The notes beneath the pieces are model-generated. The model did not search any database, was not told the DNA's origin, and saw nothing but the letters and a program-made list of their open reading frames with translations. From Microcaldota archaeon (GTDB lineage Archaea > Micrarchaeota > Micrarchaeia > Anstonellales > Bilamarchaeaceae), in NCBI GenBank assembly GCA_023248035.1, contig JAHFFJ010000009.1:1-35057 (forward strand): a stretch of 35,057 nt of DNA, given 5' to 3'. The position numbers and the translations under genes were made by a program. Shown in pieces: positions 8,024-17,088 of the stretch. Positions within the stretch are counted from its first letter, which is position 1. Each line of letters begins with the position of its first letter.

Positions 8024-11000
8024 TTAAGCGATAACCTGCCCATTACAGGCTGAAGTGGTGCACCTGCTTCCACGAAGACGGGTGGTGTGGCACAAAGGAC
8101 ATTCGCTGATACGTGCAACGCTGTAACGGAGCATCGAAGTCCGATGAGCAACATCCTGACCCCAGCGATTAAGACCATCGCCAAAGCTCCAACCATGACC
8201 CTCTTTGTGGACAGATACAACTTTAGTTAAAATGTCTTTGAGTTTCAACTTGTGGATTGGCCAGAGAACTGGACTTGCATGTGCAAATATATCATTCTGG
8301 AATATTCCATACCCTCTTTGCTCGCTGTTTCTCTGTATTGCAAGTGCTTCTGCCTGAACCGTTCTTGGAATAATATTGTTGAGCGAGGCATTTATCACGT
8401 CCTTATCATATGCAAACTGACCTATCTGCTCAGCTACCAGTCTTGATGCCATACGAGAATGAAGAAGCCTATCAAGCCGGTAACTTCCAACTGATTCGGC
8501 AGGATTGATGTTACCAAGACGAGCTTCTACCATCGCACCTTTTAGGTCAGAGAAATCCTGTGCACTTCCTGAAAGACCGGAAAGTACAGCATTGCCACCA
8601 GTATATCTTTTAGCTGCACTACTCTCAACGACATTCATTTTCACAAGGGCTCGTGAAAGCCAGCTGTCTGACCACCCCGAAGCAAATGGATTGAAAATTG
8701 CCTGCATTGCCTCCCTTAGACGGGGGGAGCTGTGTTGCATCGAACGAAGCGGATCTCCAGTACTATCAAACCTGCCTGGAGCACCATGAATTGCTTTTTG
8801 TGAAGTGGAGAACATGTTCTGATAGAATCTTGCTATGCTGGTATTGATGGGGAGTGAGAAACCATATATGGCATCGAAGTTAATCTTCTCGCCTGGAGTA
8901 AGGAATGCTCCAACATGAGCACGATAATCAAAGTTACCAGCAGGACCCATGTAGAATCTGGAAACATCAGACTGGTGGGTACCCATAGAGCTTGAAAGAC
9001 CCCAAGGATTACGATCAAGAGTCCATTGAGAGGCCTGTTCCCTCGCACTATTTTTCATTGCAAATGTGTAGTATGCCCTTTTTTCAGCATCACTAAGCTT
9101 GCCCCAGCGCCCGGTTTCTATACCTTCGACAAGGGTATGGGAATGGATACTTGCTGCGGCTGAAACTGCGGATATATCATATGAAGATGAAAGTATTCCC
9201 CTTCCTTTTGGTGTATCAGCAGCAATAGTAGCTACTTTAGAGATATAATCTCCAATAGCCATACCAATATCTCGAAGTGGACGGGTTACTCTAGCGAGGC
9301 TGTGCCCATCTTCTCCAAAGAACCGGAATGGTGTTGGTGCAAGAGGAGTAATATTGCGCCTTGCTTCCACGGTAACACCGCTTTGCTCCCAATAGCGACC
9401 ATAATCATGAGTAGCACTTGCGGATTGCCAGAGAACGGCTGCAAGTACAGCATGTTTGGCAAAGCTGTAAGTACCAGACTTGGCCCATTGGGTGGTATTA
9501 TCCAGGAAAGCAGTCCATTTGTTTGGGTCTTTTGATCGTTGAACTTCGGCGTATTGACGAGCAAGATCATCTCTTCCTTCAAATTTAACTGCAACATCTT
9601 CAGGAACAAATGGACGTTTTACCCCTTTCTCATCCCTAAGGGTAGCTGCTCCAGCCATTATACTGTCACGATCACTTAGATGCATACCTGGAGTATAGGG
9701 AACGTAAGTACCATCATTGAGTTTTACAAGTGCACGGCTGGATGAGGCAACATCATCATAGGTTACTTCACGAGACATTACTGCACGATATTCCTTATCA
9801 TGTTTTGTGAGTAGAGTTGCAAATTCAGTAAGGTGTTTTGGATTGGTTACATCGAGCTTGCTAAGGAACATCCGCTCGGGGTGATTGCTTGCAAGTCCTT
9901 TATCATCAAATGCCTGCATGAGCATAGATTTAGCCTGCTCAATTGTTTGCCTTGCAGTTTCATGAGTGGTACCATAGGCATTGTGTGCAAACTGTGAACC
10001 AAAGCTGCGCTCGGTATCTGCAAGGAAAAGTTTTTTGACATAAAGATCTTTTTGGAGTGATATCTCTTCTGCAGCACTTCTTGTAGCTGAACCTGGAAGA
10101 CGTTTTGCTTCTGCTGCAATCTCAGCATCATATGCACCAACATGAGCACGTCCGCCATATTTGCCATTTGCAAAGTGTGATATACCAAAGTATTCTCGCT
10201 CATTAAATCCAGCGAAGAAATGCCTTTTCATATCAACATAGAAGGCACCGCGAGGAGCATCGAGTTCAAGATCGGATGAACGATAGATGGGAAGACCAGT
10301 AACTGGATCTTTGGTCATTGATTTTTGTAGAGTACCACCATAACGAAAATCAACCAGCTCTTCGATTGAAGCCTGCCCTACTTTTTTGCCCTTGGCTTTT
10401 TCAAAGAGTATTTCACCTTCTGGTGTAACAAGGCCTACAAATGCATCGTGAGCCATTTTCGCTACTGCTTTAAGCTGAGCTGCATTACGCTGAGATTCGG
10501 GAAGGTGTTCCATTTGTTTGGAATTATCACCAAGGCCAGCAAAACGGTTAACGTTATTTACATAAGCACCAAGAAGTTCTTCACGTATACCACCCCGAAG
10601 ATAGCCATTTTCGCCATCCCAAACAACTGTTCTAAGAACTCTAAGTTTCCATGCTTCGCTAACGGTAAGGCTTTCACCACCCACATGGCAGATGTATGCA
10701 TCATCATTATGAACGCTTTTTTGTGCAGCCATGCGTATGGTGTTCTCGCTTTCTAGCTTCTGGAGAAGAGTTAGGAATTTTACGTGCTCGCCTGCAACTG
10801 AGGTTTCTATGGTCTGAACTCTATCTGCAACAGAGATCATACGACCATCGATATAGGCACCAATTGCATGTGATTCTGCCATTACAGTAAGTGCATGAAG
10901 CTTTTCTATTCCAGTAAATGATGTGTTTGCAAGGATAGTTTTCATCTGTGCTTCTACTGCTGCAATTTCAGCAGACTGATGGTAATTTGAGCGGCCTAGG

Positions 11001-12829
11001 ATATCAACAGATACACCATTAATCTTTAGGGTTTTATGACCCATACTGAGAATTTCTTCCTCATTAAGATTGAAGTTAATGCCCATTTTCTTATAGACCT
11101 GACCTATTACATAGACCATTTGATCGCGGGTAATTTCATCCCGAAGAGTCATGTAGAGGTGGGCCATATCGGCATTTACATCGTGCATTCTGCCCTGGAT
11201 AGACACTGTGGATGGTTTTTTATTTAGCTGATCATATGCAAGTGCTGCAGCCCCTGAACTTTTGGCAGCATATTCGAGGTTCTTCATTGAACGCTCGCCA
11301 CCAATAAGTTCCATGGTGGCTCGACCGGTTCTGCGTGCAAGGTGAGGGAGTTCAGTTACCGCAGCACGGGCAATATCTTTCATGATTATCCCGCTTCGGA
11401 CAACTGAATCAGGAGTGGGCATTACAAGTCCACCGACAGTTGCAAATCTCCCCACACCAACAAATTTATTGAGTGCAGAAGTAACTTTGATGTAACCTGA
11501 CCTTCTTTGACCTGGAGCAGTTGATTTTGCAGTAAGTACTTCCAGTCGTTTTAGAACTTCGTTTTCATTAAGGTAGTTCTTTATCGTCATGCCCATAAGG
11601 CCTTCTCGACCCCCACGTTTTTCAAGGGCAGAAACTATCTCTGAAACTTTCTTGTGATCAGCACTATCGTAATTGTATGGAAGTTTGGTAAGTGAGTATA
11701 GTTCAGCTGCACTCATTCCGATCATGTGACCCCCAGTAACAATTGCAGTTGCAATCTTTTTACCATCAGCGATATCCCCAGCAGCACGATCACCTGCTGT
11801 ACCTTTTTGTGATTTGACTGCTGATTCTAGCCTTGAGAGTTCTGAATCTCCCCTATAGCGACCTTTAAGTACTGCAGTAGATGCTGAAACAGCAGTTGCA
11901 GCTGCAGAAAGTTTACCCTTTATTGTTCTACTCATTTCAGTGTAACCAAATGGTGCGAGTACCTGACCACCTGCAGCCACCCCTTTTGGTGCTGGTAGTT
12001 TTGGTGTGGTTATATCAAGAAGGGAGACTGGTGATTTTCCTGAAAAGTAAACTGATGCTACTAGTAAACCCATGATAAGGAATATTCCAATGCATGGCAA
12101 TGCACCCGGACTGGCACATTGAAGGTCATTACCATTTACAAAATTCCCAGTATGTACACATTCCCCACCACTCCCAGCAAGTGAGGCTATGAAGTTGTTT
12201 ATCTGGCTGTTGAATAATGTCGCTGGGGAAACCTGAGCATTACTGTATTGGTATTCAGAATAACTTGAACTGATATCCTGACCGGCTTGGGGAAGGAATG
12301 TTACCTTAAAGCTAGTACGCGAGCTACCTTCAACCGCATTTGAAAGATCGCATTTAACATAGTAATAGGTACCTTCAGTACCATCGGGCTTTTTGGCAGT
12401 GCCTTCTTTAGTTGCAATAATATCTTTGCAGATTTCAACCGGGCTCCAACCACCCTGGTTTCCATTTGCTAGAGGGTTAAAGTATTGTACTAGAAAATGA
12501 GCATCTTTGAGTGATTCCAGAGTGATCTTATATTCTGAGGACTGGCTGGTCATCTCAGTGGCCTTATTGAAAATGCAGGTTTGGACGGGAATGGAATTTT
12601 GAGCAATGCAATCTTTTGTGATCTGTTCCATTATCTCCCTGATCGTGGTTCCTGTTTGACTGGTTGCAGGTTCGAAAACAAGGAGGCTTACTTCGATTAC
12701 TTTTCCATCCCCCTGCGGGGTTATAACAACCTGGCTTTCCTTTAGATTTTGATCTCCAAATAAGCCAGCGGCAAAAGTGAAACTAAGCAAGAGAAGAAAA
12801 AACATCAGTGTGTTTTTTATGGAGAACAT
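8024..12829 (-). CDS. Giant 1601-aa membrane-anchored protein of unknown function with C-terminal Cys4 (zinc-knuckle-like) motif
   Basis: Signal peptide 'NTLMFFLLLLSFTFAAG', TM 'CIGIFLIMGLLVASVYF' near residue ~250, long soluble region, C-terminal 'CPLCHTTRLRGSRCTTSAC'. Confidence 0.8.
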   Translation of the reverse strand: MFSIKNTLMFFLLLLSFTFAAGLFGDQNLKESQVVITPQGDGKVIEVSLLVFEPATSQTGTTIREIMEQITKDCIAQNSIPVQTCIFNKATEMTSQSSEYKITLESLKDAHFLVQYFNPLANGNQGGWSPVEICKDIIATKEGTAKKPDGTEGTYYYVKCDLSNAVEGSSRTSFKVTFLPQAGQDISSSYSEYQYSNAQVSPATLFNSQINNFIASLAGSGGECVHTGNFVNGNDLQCASPGALPCIGIFLIMGLLVASVYFSGKSPVSLLDITTPKLPAPKGVAAGGQVLAPFGYTEMSRTIKGKLSAAATAVSASTAVLKGRYRGDSELSRLESAVKSQKGTAGDRAAGDIADGKKIATAIVTGGHMIGMSAAELYSLTKLPYNYDSADHKKVSEIVSALEKRGGREGLMGMTIKNYLNENEVLKRLEVLTAKSTAPGQRRSGYIKVTSALNKFVGVGRFATVGGLVMPTPDSVVRSGIIMKDIARAAVTELPHLARRTGRATMELIGGERSMKNLEYAAKSSGAAALAYDQLNKKPSTVSIQGRMHDVNADMAHLYMTLRDEITRDQMVYVIGQVYKKMGINFNLNEEEILSMGHKTLKINGVSVDILGRSNYHQSAEIAAVEAQMKTILANTSFTGIEKLHALTVMAESHAIGAYIDGRMISVADRVQTIETSVAGEHVKFLTLLQKLESENTIRMAAQKSVHNDDAYICHVGGESLTVSEAWKLRVLRTVVWDGENGYLRGGIREELLGAYVNNVNRFAGLGDNSKQMEHLPESQRNAAQLKAVAKMAHDAFVGLVTPEGEILFEKAKGKKVGQASIEELVDFRYGGTLQKSMTKDPVTGLPIYRSSDLELDAPRGAFYVDMKRHFFAGFNEREYFGISHFANGKYGGRAHVGAYDAEIAAEAKRLPGSATRSAAEEISLQKDLYVKKLFLADTERSFGSQFAHNAYGTTHETARQTIEQAKSMLMQAFDDKGLASNHPERMFLSKLDVTNPKHLTEFATLLTKHDKEYRAVMSREVTYDDVASSSRALVKLNDGTYVPYTPGMHLSDRDSIMAGAATLRDEKGVKRPFVPEDVAVKFEGRDDLARQYAEVQRSKDPNKWTAFLDNTTQWAKSGTYSFAKHAVLAAVLWQSASATHDYGRYWEQSGVTVEARRNITPLAPTPFRFFGEDGHSLARVTRPLRDIGMAIGDYISKVATIAADTPKGRGILSSSYDISAVSAAASIHSHTLVEGIETGRWGKLSDAEKRAYYTFAMKNSAREQASQWTLDRNPWGLSSSMGTHQSDVSRFYMGPAGNFDYRAHVGAFLTPGEKINFDAIYGFSLPINTSIARFYQNMFSTSQKAIHGAPGRFDSTGDPLRSMQHSSPRLREAMQAIFNPFASGWSDSWLSRALVKMNVVESSAAKRYTGGNAVLSGLSGSAQDFSDLKGAMVEARLGNINPAESVGSYRLDRLLHSRMASRLVAEQIGQFAYDKDVINASLNNIIPRTVQAEALAIQRNSEQRGYGIFQNDIFAHASPVLWPIHKLKLKDILTKVVSVHKEGHGWSFGDGLNRWGQDVAHRTSMLRYSVARISECPLCHTTRLRGSRCTTSACNGQVIA

Positions 12830-12850
12830 GATAGTATCGGACGTTTGGCA

Positions 12851-12860
12851 GTATTTAAAT
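12851..12860 (-). promoter_or_regulatory. TATA box for the 8024-12829 gene
   Basis: ATTTAAATAC on the minus strand, ~22 nt upstream of the ATG at 12829. Confidence 0.6.
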
Positions 12861-12894
12861 GAGTATGGTTACATAGTAAAGTAAAAATACAAAA

Positions 12895-12935
12895 AATACA
12901 AAATTTGTATTAAAATTGTGTTTGCTAAACACAAT
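12895..12935. repeat. Two adjacent AT-rich palindromes upstream of the 1601-aa gene promoter
   Basis: AATACAAA-A-TTTGTATT (12895-12911) and ATTGTGTTT-GCT-AAACACAAT (12915-12935). Confidence 0.6.
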
Positions 12936-12951
12936 ATACCATAAAAAAACA

Positions 12952-13100
12952 GTCAAATGCTCGCACCCACCACCGCTAGGCAAGCACAGCGTGTGCTTGC
13001 CGCGAAACAGTGGAATCCAGCCCTTCGGGGGGTTTGGGCGGTGACGGACTAAGGGGGGTCAGAAGTATGGGCTAAGAAACCCCCCTTGGGCTGTCATTGA
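12952..13100. repeat. GC-rich foldable repeat, copy B (full-length)
   Basis: GTCAAATGCTCGCACCCACCACCGCTAGGCAAGCACAGCGTGTGCTTGCCGCG... followed by CAGCCCTTCGGGGGGTTTGGGCGGTGACGGACTAAGGGGGGTC...AAACCCCCCTTGGGCTG; matches 4595-4657 and 4816-4905 in the same orientation. Confidence 0.85.
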
Positions 13101-13139
13101 GTATGATAGGAGAACATTAGACAATATATTGGAAAACTG

Positions 13140-14171
13140 GTGATTATTATAAGCGAACTGATACGTGGACCAAATCCATTTGCAATAGAATTTGGAGAGT
13201 TACTTGGGCGCAAGGAAGAAATGCAGCTTTTCAGAGGACTTTTAAGTTCGACCACATCGGGGAACTCAGAGCTGATGGTAGTGATGGGGAGTTTTGGAAT
13301 TGGTAAAACTGCACTTTTTAGGGCGTGGAAGGTTGAGGCTGAAAAAAATGGGCTTAGAACTTTTTATGTAAGGGTAAATGATGGTGATGATAGTGAGAAT
13401 GTAGTTGAAAAAATCGTCCAGAGTGGAAGATTTGAGAATGCGATGAATTTGGATTCCATTATTATGGCAATTGAAAAACAGTCAGAATTTGGTGCAGTCA
13501 TTTTTTTAGATGACTGTGAAAAAATGAAAGCAGAGGGGAAAAATAAAACTTTGGGGGGAACGCTTGGCCAGTTCTTTGAGAGGGTTAAACTTACTGGAAA
13601 ACATGTTTCTTTGGTTCTTGGTTCTTTGGTAGATTTGGACATTGTGGGGGATAAGAAGATTTTACTTAAACCTTTTAGTGAACATGATGTACGGGAGTTT
13701 GTAGAGAAAGCACTCAAAAAAGAGATCAGGATGGGGGAGGAATGCCTGACCACTATAACTTCAGATAGTAGTGGAAATCCGAAAATGATCAGAACCATAT
13801 GCAGATGCATATATGAAAAATTGCGGGAGAATGAAAAAGTTATAAACAAAGGCCATTATCTCGAGCAACTATCCTACATAATGAGCACACTTTCTTCAGA
13901 GTGGTTTGGGCAGTTATACCAGATACCTGAAGCTGAACGTAAAGTACTTTACCAGATTGCTATTAATGAGAACCTGCCGATTAAAGAAATTGCTCAGAAA
14001 TCAAAAATGAATAACGGACCTGCAAACACACTTGCACAAAGGCTCCTCCAGCGCGGCCATATTGTAAGGCTAGGGAGAGGAAGGTACAGGGTTTTCTCAA
14101 GGCTTTATGGAAAATATGTGATCGAAAGGTTCAATCTGCAATTAACCAGTCATTCTCGAAAACGCGAATAA
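13140..14171 (+). CDS. AAA+ (Orc1/Cdc6-like or archaeal ATPase) protein with C-terminal winged-helix-like region
   Basis: Walker A 'GSFGIGKTALF', Walker B-like 'GAVIFLDDCEKM', C-terminal HTH-like 'LPIKEIAQKSKMNNGPANTLAQRLLQRGHIVRLGRGRYRVFS'; GTG start. Confidence 0.75.
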   Translation: MIIISELIRGPNPFAIEFGELLGRKEEMQLFRGLLSSTTSGNSELMVVMGSFGIGKTALFRAWKVEAEKNGLRTFYVRVNDGDDSENVVEKIVQSGRFENAMNLDSIIMAIEKQSEFGAVIFLDDCEKMKAEGKNKTLGGTLGQFFERVKLTGKHVSLVLGSLVDLDIVGDKKILLKPFSEHDVREFVEKALKKEIRMGEECLTTITSDSSGNPKMIRTICRCIYEKLRENEKVINKGHYLEQLSYIMSTLSSEWFGQLYQIPEAERKVLYQIAINENLPIKEIAQKSKMNNGPANTLAQRLLQRGHIVRLGRGRYRVFSRLYGKYVIERFNLQLTSHSRKRE

Positions 14172-14646
14172 AATCACCCACCGAAGGTGAATTTTTTATT
14201 ATTACTGATGCCTCGCGATTTTTATAGAGTGCGGAGTTGCTCAAGTTGTGGGAACCAACAAGTACTGAAATGCGATCGATTATTATGAATTTTGCATGGG
14301 TGAGTTTGAAGGATTGGCTTGCATAGCGTATGGAATAACCTTTGGAGAGGAGTTCGTGATAGATTTGGCTATTTTCACCACCAATAACGTTTGGCTCGAT
14401 TATAATCCGGACTAAAACACCACGCCCACGTGCACGTTCGAGAGCCTCTACCACATCACGCGAACTGAATGTGTATATTTCTATGTCGATTGATTTTTGT
14501 GCGCTATCGACAAATGAAATAATTTTTGCCCCATCCTCTGGTGAAAAAATTGGAGTGACTGAAGGTGCAAAGAAAGATGGCGATAAAAGATGGTATATTA
14601 GAATGCCAATGGCTATGCCTAGAACTAAACTCATCCCCCGATTCAT
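14131..14646 (-). CDS. Membrane-anchored phospholipase D-family nuclease-like protein
   Basis: N-terminal TM; HKD motif 'HAKFIIIDRISVLVGSHNLSNSAL' and 'SIDIEIYTFSSRDVVEALERARGRGVLVRIIIEP'. Confidence 0.88.
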   Translation of the reverse strand: MNRGMSLVLGIAIGILIYHLLSPSFFAPSVTPIFSPEDGAKIISFVDSAQKSIDIEIYTFSSRDVVEALERARGRGVLVRIIIEPNVIGGENSQIYHELLSKGYSIRYASQSFKLTHAKFIIIDRISVLVGSHNLSNSALYKNREASVIIKNSPSVGDFIRVFENDWLIAD

Positions 14647-14795
14647 CAGAACTGATCGCAGTCATATATTTTAACTTATGTGCATTTCTAGTGGTATCTA
14701 ATTGAATAAAAGAATTTACCGTCTTAAAATCCGGATTTATTCACTCAACTATTCCTTTTTCGTTTGTGTGTTTTTTTTGTTGTTTATTCTGATTT

Positions 14796-15530
14796 CTAGT
14801 TGATTAGTTGATATCTTTGTGCTCCTTCTATATTGATAGAGGTTATATCTACCCTATCGCTCATAGAGCCAAGCATACCTAAAGCTGCATCATGCACTAG
14901 TTCGATAGGAGGTTGGTGGAAAGTCAAGCTTTCGCCTGATAGTAATAGACCGCGTTTTTTACTAGTCGTAACAAACCCACCACCCAAAATTTCACTGCCC
15001 GGATGATTAGCCCAAATATCGCGGTGTTGGTTCTCCCCATTAGTCCAGCCAAAGATAAAACCGTCACTATCTTTCATTAGAAGATATTTATCAAGAAGTA
15101 AACCTGTTGATGGAATTTCAGGATGGATTCTCCATTTATTTGCAGATTGGGATGGTTTGATACTGCCCACTCTTTTTGCAACTTCCAGATACAATTGAGC
15201 TGCGCTAAGTTCATGATGAAGGAGTAATTCCCGTAAAAGTTCGGCTAGGTGATCTGGAGAGTAAAGTGACCCGAATACACCCAGACTAGTTTTTTTCTTT
15301 TCACAAAATAGATGACCATCAGTTGCCCCCACCCCCGATGCATGCAGGGTCACATTTTCCAGCCTTAAAACTGCAGAATGTGGACCGGAGGAATCACCGA
15401 TAACAGTTACTTTTCCATCAAAACATCTATCAAGTAGAGGCACATCTACATTCACCCTACTTCTGTTGGGCAGATCAGTTGGCCTAAAACTTCCGAAAGT
15501 TCGCATTCTGGGTACTGACATAAATATCAT
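14796..15530 (-). CDS. Hypothetical protein
   Basis: Long ORF with protein-like composition; the likely start is an internal Met (MSVPRMRTF). Confidence 0.6.
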   Translation of the reverse strand: MIFMSVPRMRTFGSFRPTDLPNRSRVNVDVPLLDRCFDGKVTVIGDSSGPHSAVLRLENVTLHASGVGATDGHLFCEKKKTSLGVFGSLYSPDHLAELLRELLLHHELSAAQLYLEVAKRVGSIKPSQSANKWRIHPEIPSTGLLLDKYLLMKDSDGFIFGWTNGENQHRDIWANHPGSEILGGGFVTTSKKRGLLLSGESLTFHQPPIELVHDAALGMLGSMSDRVDITSINIEGAQRYQLIN

Positions 15531-15681
15531 TTTTTAATCTGAATTCTGGGAGTTCAACTGCACCAAATTATTCACTTACATTTTAATTACTGACTATCAT
15601 CTAGTTAACATTAATTATGACAAATTCCCATTATAAACCTTACTTTTATTTGAATTTCAGAACTCAAGATCATCGTCATCG

Positions 15682-15750
15682 GAAACTTTTTGGAAAAAAG
15701 TTTCATCAAAAACTCATAATAAGTTTTGACAATACTTTTTGAAAAAAGTT
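15682..15750. repeat. Tandem AT-rich hairpins
   Basis: GAAACTTTTT-GGA-AAAAAGTTTC (15682-15704), TCAAAAACT-CATAATA-AGTTTTGA, ACTTTTT-GAA-AAAAGT (~15734-15749). Confidence 0.6.
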
Positions 15751-15813
15751 TCTCTCAGTGGTATTGCAGTTCATCACATTGGATAATTATCTGAAAGTAA
15801 TTAAGAAGCTAGG

Positions 15814-16506
15814 TTAAGCTTCTTTTTTAGAGACCGAGATAAACTTAATAACAGCACCTTTTTGATCCTCGTACCGTTCCATTGCGGAGATAAAAGAATC
15901 AAAATCCATATTTTTGTTTCCATTTATCTCAGTTACTTGGGTTACTGTTTTTCCACCCATAAGATCAAGAGCTTTGAAAACCGACCATGGATCACCAGCT
16001 TTCCCCTTGATGGTTTCATCGATAGCGTTTTGTGCAGCTTGATTAACTGTAGCATAAAATTGTTGATCTTCATTTGGGTTTTTTGCAGGCACTTTAAGAT
16101 TATAGGAAATAAGATAGGTTTTTCCATCCATATCAATCCTAAGTTCTCCAGTTTCAGTAGCTTTAGGTCCTGAAGCTAACGAAGTTGGTTTTAGAACTTC
16201 TTCTTGTCTTATTTTTTCAGCTAATTTGCCATCTGCCTGATGACCAGATTTAATCTCCTGCACTCTTACAACAGCATAGAACTGTTTTGCAACTTCATTT
16301 GCAGTTTGTTGAGAAGTTCGATCAGGTGAAGCCGCTTTACTTACGATATTTTGAACTTCATTACCTGTGAGATGAACCTGGGGATATTTTTGCTGCAGGG
16401 TATCTAGTGTTGATCTTGCAACATCCCTGCTCGCAACATCTCTTCCAAGAACTTCCGCGAATTCTTCTTTAGGCGCCATAAAACCACGAATTTGCTCTTT
16501 GAACAA
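15814..16506 (-). CDS. Hypothetical protein
   Basis: 230-aa ORF, protein-like composition, divergent from the 16574 gene. Confidence 0.65.
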   Translation of the reverse strand: MFKEQIRGFMAPKEEFAEVLGRDVASRDVARSTLDTLQQKYPQVHLTGNEVQNIVSKAASPDRTSQQTANEVAKQFYAVVRVQEIKSGHQADGKLAEKIRQEEVLKPTSLASGPKATETGELRIDMDGKTYLISYNLKVPAKNPNEDQQFYATVNQAAQNAIDETIKGKAGDPWSVFKALDLMGGKTVTQVTEINGNKNMDFDSFISAMERYEDQKGAVIKFISVSKKEA

Positions 16507-16573
16507 ACATAGATCGCAATAATATATTAATACAGTATTATACCATACTTTGATTTGTTATAGTTGATTTGGT

Positions 16574-17041
16574 ATGGCAGAATTAGGTAAAAATGCTTAC
16601 ATCAAGCAGATGATAATATATTTTGGAAACCAGGATTACCAGGTTGCATATACTTTTGGAAAGGAATTTGCCCAAAAATTCCCTGATGAAATGGTTGCGC
16701 ACTTTTTCCTTGCAAAGGCAGCTTATTGGACAGGTAATCATCAGGAGGCAGCTTCAGAAGGACGAAAAGCATTCAATCTTTCCACTGTTCCAGAAGATAT
16801 GCTTGCTACTGCAATTATAGCAGGTACCGCCTATTATGAACTTAGAGAATACAGTAAAGGCCTGGAAATGTTAAATGGAATATCAAAAAACAAAACCAGT
16901 GAAGAGCTTGAAACGTTATTATTCTTATTTAACCTTGCAATAAAGGATGAGAAAGCGGCACTCGTGCACGTAGAAAAATTATATAAGATGAATAAAAAGA
17001 CTGCCGAAGATTTGATGCTTAAAGTTATTGGCGGTAAATAA
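16574..17041 (+). CDS. TPR-like protein, paralogue of 17249-17713
   Basis: Shares a KNAYI..Q / AY...KEF....PDE / RKAFNLS / AYY.L.EY.KG pattern with the 17249 ORF. Confidence 0.7.
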   Translation: MAELGKNAYIKQMIIYFGNQDYQVAYTFGKEFAQKFPDEMVAHFFLAKAAYWTGNHQEAASEGRKAFNLSTVPEDMLATAIIAGTAYYELREYSKGLEMLNGISKNKTSEELETLLFLFNLAIKDEKAALVHVEKLYKMNKKTAEDLMLKVIGGK

Positions 17042-17071
17042 TTGTCAGAGTTTAAGTGATCCTCATAGGCG

Positions 17072-17088
17072 CTTAAGTTTAACTTAAG
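17072..17088. terminator. Palindrome in convergent intergenic space, possible bidirectional terminator
   Basis: CTTAAGTT-T-AACTTAAG between convergent genes. Confidence 0.35.

Noticed and set aside
7837-8034. 65-aa plus-strand ORF (MKMKYPIAASCGVYDPG...)
   Set aside because: Covers the GC-rich stem-rich island and overlaps the 3' end of the 1601-aa gene; composition follows the RNA-like structure, so more likely non-coding.
8505-8789. 94-aa plus-strand ORF and the other small plus-strand ORFs at 8252-12075
   Set aside because: Antisense to the convincing 1601-aa gene; no protein-like motifs.
13364-13849. 161-aa minus-strand ORF within the AAA+ gene
   Set aside because: Antisense shadow ORF; low-complexity Ser/Phe-rich translation.
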